This document shows positions 59,467 to 64,000 of a stretch of 64,000 bases of DNA, one piece after another. How positions within the stretch are numbered: position 1 is the stretch's first letter; every line of letters starts with the position of its first letter. Location of the stretch: NCBI GenBank assembly GCA_965277075.1, contig OZ255707.1:1488001-1552000 (forward strand), read 5' to 3'. The stretch comes from Lustribacter sp965277075. Lineage in GTDB: Bacteria > Vulcanimicrobiota > Vulcanimicrobiia > Vulcanimicrobiales > Vulcanimicrobiaceae. The translations under genes were made by a program, and so were the position numbers. The notes under the pieces were generated by a model, which saw only the letters and a program-made list of their open reading frames with translations, searched no databases and was not told the origin of the DNA.

Positions 59467-61110
59467 CGACGATCACCGCCGGACCGTCGAACGCCAACGC
59501 GCGCTCGATCGCCGGCCCGAGGCCAGCGATCGTACCGGCGGTTTCCGCAAACGCACCGAAGCCGCGCGAGATCGCAGCGATGTCGGTACCCGGGAGATCA
59601 GACGCGGGAAAGACGCTCCCGTCGAGGCGCCCGCTGCGCCGGCGGTACCGCTTGATCCCGGCTTTCACGGCAGCGTACGACTCATTGTCGATCACGATGA
59701 AGACGATGGAGAGCCGCAGCACCGCCGCCGTCCACAGCGCGTGGACGCCGAATTGGAACGCGCCGTCGCCCACCACTGAGACGACGGTCGCGCCGGGCTT
59801 CGCTAGCTTCACGCCGATCGCCGCCCCCATGCCCCAGCCGAGCGATCCGCCGCCGGTGGAGAGAAATTCGCGGTGCGAGCCGGGGATGATCGCGTCGGCC
59901 AGGTAACCGTTGGACGTGACCGCGTCGCCGACGATGAACGCGTCGCGCGGCAGACATTCGTCGAGCGCGTTGCAGGCGACGAGTGGGTGAAGCGGCGCCT
60001 CGTCGTAGCGCGCGCGCATGGTGGCGCGATGCTCGTCGGTCCGCGCGCGCGCCACGGCGACTGCCCGCTCGCGATGTGCGGTCGCCGCGGTCCCTGCGCC
60101 GAGCGCGCACGTGAGATCTTCGAGCGCGAGCGCCGCGTTTCCAATGAGCCCGACGTCCACGCCCTCGCGCTTCGCGACTTCCGCCGGGTCGGAACTCAGG
60201 TGCACGATCTTCGCCCCGGCCGGCGCGGCCGGCGCCCGCAGCGGTTCGAACTCGGTGAACGACGGCATCCCGGCAAAGACGAGTACGTCGCTCGCGATCA
60301 CCGCCGGATGATCAGCCGCGTAGACCCCCGCAAAGGCCGGCTCGTCGCCGCGAATGCCCGCCGCGGTCATCGTCCGGCGATCCTCGATCAGCACCGGCGC
60401 GCCGAGCCGCGTGGCGAGGACCGCGAGCGCGCGGCGCGCTTCGTCGTTCGCGATCTCGGCACCGGCCACGATCGTAACCGTACGAGCCGAGCGCAACAGC
60501 CGCGCGGCGGACTCGACGGCCTCGGGATCCGGGCGACGTCGCGAGGAGACGCGGTGACGTTCCATCGCCGGGACGGTGCCGGAAAACGGCGCTTCGACGA
60601 GGTCTTGCGGCAAGCCGAGGTAGGCCGGCCCCCCGGGATCGGTCAGCGTCGCGGCGATCGTCCGCGTTAAATCTTCGGCAAGAGCCTCGGTGCTCAGCAG
60701 AACGCGCGCTTCGCGTACGTACTGTCGAACCGGGTCCGCCGGATATGGTGAGGTCGTGAAGCCGCCGCGGTTCTGCATCTCGCTCGACTTCATTCCATTG
60801 AGCACGAGCAAGGGCGTGTGCGTCGACGTAGCGCATGCCAGATGCGCGATTCCGTTGGCGAGGCCGACGTTCGCATGGAGGTAGGCGACCGCAGGTCGGC
60901 CGCTCACGCGCGCGTACCCGTCGGCCGCGGAGACTGCGATCGATTCGTGCGTCGTAAGAACCACGCGCATGCCGGAACGTCGATCGATGCGTCGAGCACG
61001 GCTGCCTCCGTGCTGCCGGGGCAGGTAAAGAGCAGATCGATGCCCCACTGCTGCAGCACGTCGAAGAGCGCGTGGGCGCCGGTTCGAACGGGGACGATTG
61101 TCGCGACCAT
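59435..61110 (-). CDS. TPP-dependent enzyme of the acetolactate-synthase superfamily, with frameshift
   Basis: The protein begins at the ATG at 61110 ('MVATIVPVRTGAHALFDVLQ', 'GIDLLFTCPGSTEAAVLDAS') and continues after a one-base deletion near 60971-60972 as 'MRVVLTTHESIAVSAADGYA' with the catalytic Glu about residue 56. A central domain follows, then the TPP motif 'VGDGAFQFGVHALWTAAVLR' ending in Asp-Asn rather than Asn-Asn. The expected codon at the lesion is GGC where only GC is present. Downstream of the lesion the frame is open to the stop. If the frameshift is real the gene is inactive; an assembly error is equally possible. It is divergent from the aldehyde dehydrogenase gene, suggesting keto-acid decarboxylation followed by aldehyde oxidation. 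Confidence 0.82.
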
Positions 61111-61207
61111 ACCCCCATGTGCGTCACCTGGTGAGACCGCACCTCGAACCGGGCAAAATCCCGCCGGCGCAGCCGGAACAACGTCGCCGCACATCGGAGG
61201 GACCCTG

Positions 61208-62683
61208 GTGATTGGAGACCGCGTCGCACGTCTGCTCGACCACGAGCTCTGGCAAGGCAAAATTTACTCGAGCGGCTGGCGGTCACCGGCCGGCGGAACG
61301 GCACCGGTTCGCGACAAGGCGACCGGTGATTCGCTCGGCACGACGGGTATCGCAAACATCGCCGACGTTGCCGCTGCCTGTCGGCGAGCGAAGGCAGCAC
61401 TCCCGGCGTGGCGCGCGACCCCGCCCGCCGAACGCGCGGCAATTCTCGTGCGCGCGGCTGACATTCTCACCGGCGCCGGCGACGAGATCGTCGCGATCGA
61501 AATGCGCGAGACGGGCGGCATTGCCGCGAAGGCCGGCTTCGACGTCAACGTCTCCATCGGCGAATTCCGTGAAGCGGCAAAGCTCGTGCAACACCCGATG
61601 CGCCACGTGATCGAGAAGACCCGCGATCTGGAGAGCGTCGCTGTGCGCGTGCCGATCGGCGTCGTCGGCGTCATAGCGCCGTGGAATATGCCGATGATTC
61701 TGTCGATTCGGTCGATCGCGCCCGCGCTTGCGCTCGGCAATACGGTCGTGCTCAAGCCCGACATCCAAACACCGATCTCGGGCGGTTTCGTCATCGCCGC
61801 GGCGCTGCTCGCGGCCGGCCTGCCCGGCGACGTCTTCCACGTGCTGCCCGGCGATGCCGAACCCGGCGCGGCGCTTACAAGCGATCCGAACGTCAACATG
61901 ATCGCGTTCACCGGTTCGACGCAAGTCGGGCGGCTCGTCGGTGAGGCCGGCGGACGAACGCTCAAGCGCGTCTCGCTCGAACTCGGCGGTAATTCGCCGT
62001 TCATCGTGCTCGACGATGCCGACCTCGAACTCGCGACGTCCGCCGGCGCGTTCGGCTCGTTCTTCTATCAAGGTCAAATCTGCATGGCGTCGAGCCGCCA
62101 TCTCGTGCACGACAAGATCGCGGCGGCATACGTGAAGCGGTTGACCGAACGCGCGGCAGCATTAACGGTCGGCGATCCTACGCCCGGCGCGGTACATCTC
62201 GGGCCGCTGATTAACGACAATCAACTTTCGCGCGTGAGCGATATCGTCGAGCGGACCGTGCAGGCGGGCGCGCGGGCGGAAACCGGCGCAACGAACGAGG
62301 GGCGCTTCTATCGTCCGACCGTGCTCACCGGCGTGACGCCGGATATGGCCGCATTCAGCGAAGAAATCTTCGGGCCGGTCGCGCCGATCACGACGTTCGC
62401 AACCGACGAAGAAGCGATCGAACTGGCCAATCGTACCGAGTACGGTCTCGCGAGCGCCATCTACTCGAACGATGTCGAGCGTGCAATGCGCATCGCCGAA
62501 CGTCTCAACACGGGGCTCGTGCACATCAACGATCAAACCATTAACGACGATCCGCGCGTTCCGTTCGGCGGCATGGGTGCGTCTGGAAACGGCGGCCGGT
62601 TCGGCTCGCTCGCGAATCTCGAAGAGTTCACGACCTGGCGCTGGATGACGATTCGCCCGAAAGGCCATCCGTATCCGTTCTAA
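61208..62683 (+). CDS. NAD(P)-dependent aldehyde dehydrogenase (benzaldehyde-dehydrogenase-like)
   Basis: The 491-residue enzyme has the catalytic Cys292 ('GQICMASSRH'), Glu258 ('LELGGNSP'), Asn160 ('APWNMP') and Lys183 (cofactor) of the aldehyde dehydrogenase family, with 'FTGSTQVG' for NAD binding. The C-terminal 'PFGGMGASGNGGRFG' is typical of XylC/benzaldehyde and vanillin dehydrogenases. The GTG at 61208 has a GGAGGG site 6-7 bases upstream. HyuA follows 31 bases after the stop. Divergent is a TPP decarboxylase, whose aldehyde product this enzyme would oxidise. Confidence 0.94.
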   Translation: MIGDRVARLLDHELWQGKIYSSGWRSPAGGTAPVRDKATGDSLGTTGIANIADVAAACRRAKAALPAWRATPPAERAAILVRAADILTGAGDEIVAIEMRETGGIAAKAGFDVNVSIGEFREAAKLVQHPMRHVIEKTRDLESVAVRVPIGVVGVIAPWNMPMILSIRSIAPALALGNTVVLKPDIQTPISGGFVIAAALLAAGLPGDVFHVLPGDAEPGAALTSDPNVNMIAFTGSTQVGRLVGEAGGRTLKRVSLELGGNSPFIVLDDADLELATSAGAFGSFFYQGQICMASSRHLVHDKIAAAYVKRLTERAAALTVGDPTPGAVHLGPLINDNQLSRVSDIVERTVQAGARAETGATNEGRFYRPTVLTGVTPDMAAFSEEIFGPVAPITTFATDEEAIELANRTEYGLASAIYSNDVERAMRIAERLNTGLVHINDQTINDDPRVPFGGMGASGNGGRFGSLANLEEFTTWRWMTIRPKGHPYPF

Positions 62684-62714
62684 TCGAGTAAACGCGTTGC
62701 CAGGAGGGGAGTCT

Positions 62715-64000
62715 ATCACGTCTACCACCAGCGGTCTTCGCATCGGCGTCGATATCGGCGGCACGTTTACTGATGCCACCGTGCTGGACACACGCGATGG
62801 CTCGGTGCGGTTCGGGAAGGCCCTGAGCACACCGCGCGACCTCGTCGCCGGAATCTTCGCGGCGATCGAAGTTGCCGGTGCCGCGCCCGCGTCCGCCGAG
62901 TTCATCATTCACGGATCGACGGTCGCGATCAACGCGATTCTCGAGCGCAAAGGCGCGCGAACGGCGCTGGTTACAACGCGCGGCTTTCGCGACGTGTATG
63001 AAATCGGCCGCATCAATCGGCCGGATTCGTTCAACCTGTTCTTTCGCAAGCACGTACCGCTCGTGCCCCGCGATCGCGTGTTCGAAGTCCTCGAACGCAT
63101 CCGATACGATGGGTCCGTGGTTACGCCGCTCGACGAAGATGCCGCGCGCGCGACCGGACGCGAGTTGCGCGCGCAAGGCGTCGAAGCCGTCGCCGTGATG
63201 TTGTTGCATTCGTACGCCAACGTTGCTCACGAGCAGCGCATGGTCGAGATTCTGCACGAAGAACTGCCGGACGCGTTTGTCGCCGCGTCGCACGATGTAT
63301 CGCGCGAACAACGTGAATACGAACGGACGTCGACCGTTGCGGCGAACGCCTACGTCGGACCGCGTGTGAGCCGGTATCTCGACCGGCTGCAAGAACGCCT
63401 GTCCGATGACGGTTTCGCGGGCAGCCTCCTGATCATGCAATCCAGCGGTGGACTCTGCGACGTCGCTACAGCCCGCGTGCAGTGTATTCAGATGCTCGAG
63501 TCCGGTCCGGCCGGCGGCGTCGTCGCCGCACGCACCGTCGGCGATACGCTCGGGATGCGCAACCTCATCAGCTTCGATATGGGCGGCACGACGGCCAAAG
63601 CGTGCGTGCTGCAAGACGGCAGCGCGGATTTGTCGTCGGACTATTTCGTTGGCGGGTACAACGAAGGGCTCGTCATTCGTATCCCCGTGATCGACATCAA
63701 GGAAGTCGGCACGGGCGGCGGCAGCATCGCCTGGATCAACGAGGCCGGCGGCCTCCGCGTCGGTCCCGAGAGTGCCGGCGCGAGTCCGGGACCGGCGTGC
63801 TACGGGGGAGGCGGCGCCGTACCCACCGTGACCGACGCGCATCTCATACTCGGGCGCTTATCCACCGGACGTTTTCTCGACGGCCGCATGCCGCTCGATC
63901 TCGAAGCGGCGACGACGGCGATCGAAACGGTCGCGCATCCGCTCGGCCTCGATGAGGCCGCGACGGCGAGCGGCATCCTGGCCATCGCCAATGCGACGAT
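62715..64000 (+). CDS. hyuA: Hydantoinase/oxoprolinase A subunit (HyuA), runs off window
   Basis: The frame encodes the N-terminal 428 residues of HyuA: the ASKHA-type phosphate loop 'GVDIGGTFTDATVL', 'HGSTVAINAILERKGA', 'RVFEVLERIRYDGSV', 'MLESGPAGGVVAAR' and 'SFDMGGTTAKACVL'. It would bind ATP and, with HyuB, hydrolyse hydantoins or 5-oxoproline or carboxylate a ketone. There is no ATG or GTG at a sensible place: an AGGAGGGG site (62702-62709) is followed 5 bases later by ATC at 62715, and the next upstream option is a TTG at 62697 that lies before the site. It may start at a rare AUC. The partner hyuB is probably just beyond the window. Confidence 0.9.
   Translation, partial: MTSTTSGLRIGVDIGGTFTDATVLDTRDGSVRFGKALSTPRDLVAGIFAAIEVAGAAPASAEFIIHGSTVAINAILERKGARTALVTTRGFRDVYEIGRINRPDSFNLFFRKHVPLVPRDRVFEVLERIRYDGSVVTPLDEDAARATGRELRAQGVEAVAVMLLHSYANVAHEQRMVEILHEELPDAFVAASHDVSREQREYERTSTVAANAYVGPRVSRYLDRLQERLSDDGFAGSLLIMQSSGGLCDVATARVQCIQMLESGPAGGVVAARTVGDTLGMRNLISFDMGGTTAKACVLQDGSADLSSDYFVGGYNEGLVIRIPVIDIKEVGTGGGSIAWINEAGGLRVGPESAGASPGPACYGGGGAVPTVTDAHLILGRLSTGRFLDGRMPLDLEAATTAIETVAHPLGLDEAATASGILAIANAT

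Overview
The window is 64 kb of high-GC bacterial chromosome (roughly 63-65% G+C by eye) with many short-spaced or overlapping genes and frequent GTG/TTG starts. The gene repertoire is a dnaG-rpoD block, a KGG-repeat stress protein, many NMT1-type solute-binding proteins and a GrrA/GrrM RiPP cassette. It suggests an uncultured soil-type lineage; Eremiobacterota/Vulcanimicrobiota (WPS-2) is my best guess. That placement is inference and no rRNA is present to test it.

Layout. 1-5.8 kb: the tip of a secreted protein, an RND efflux pump, tRNA-Leu(GAG) with a promoter and terminator, a small secreted protein, and an oxidative-stress pair (peroxiredoxin plus thioredoxin-like protein) divergent from a Fur/PerR-type regulator across a perfect 9-3-9 palindrome. 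5.8-16.7 kb: catabolic modules pairing NMT1-like substrate-binding proteins with hydantoinase B, a TPP enzyme, two luciferase-like flavin monooxygenases and a GntR/UTRA regulator. 16.7-18.8 kb: a RiPP locus whose precursor carries 16 aromatic-x-Asn motifs, followed by its radical SAM/SPASM maturase; the pair is bracketed by two related ~160 bp imperfect palindromes. 18.8-27.4 kb: a large secreted protein of unknown function, Fsr-like MFS, orphan Dpp-type permeases, MntP, a receiver-only response regulator, a KGG protein and a secreted protein. 27.4-34 kb: a five-gene operon (fumarate-reductase-like flavoprotein, 2Fe-2S protein, TauB/SsuB ATPase, TauC/SsuC permease, UbiD decarboxylase) divergent from a MocR regulator. 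34.7-43.6 kb: housekeeping and miscellaneous genes (rpoD, dnaG, HD hydrolase, Cys-rich metal-binding protein, holin-X-like, DUF3618, DUF2231, GNAT, P450, aldo/keto reductase). 43.6-64 kb: aromatic/acyl-CoA catabolism (benzoylformate-decarboxylase-like, feruloyl-CoA hydratase-lyase-like, PHBH-type monooxygenase, gentisate dioxygenase, Rieske oxygenase, dihydroxyphthalate-decarboxylase-like protein, aldehyde dehydrogenase, HyuA). These are interleaved with more solute-binding proteins and a dense field of broken genes between 46 and 51.3 kb.

How it may fit together. Eight intact and two broken substrate-binding proteins lie next to different catabolic enzymes, but only one matching permease/ATPase pair is present. 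My working hypothesis is a modular uptake-and-degradation system in which many receptors feed one shared ABC core. Separately, the GrrA/GrrM pair predicts a secreted, multiply cyclophane-bridged peptide. Repeated fragments, internal deletions and single-base frameshifts show that the catabolic region is being actively remodelled or decaying; some single-base frameshifts could be assembly errors.
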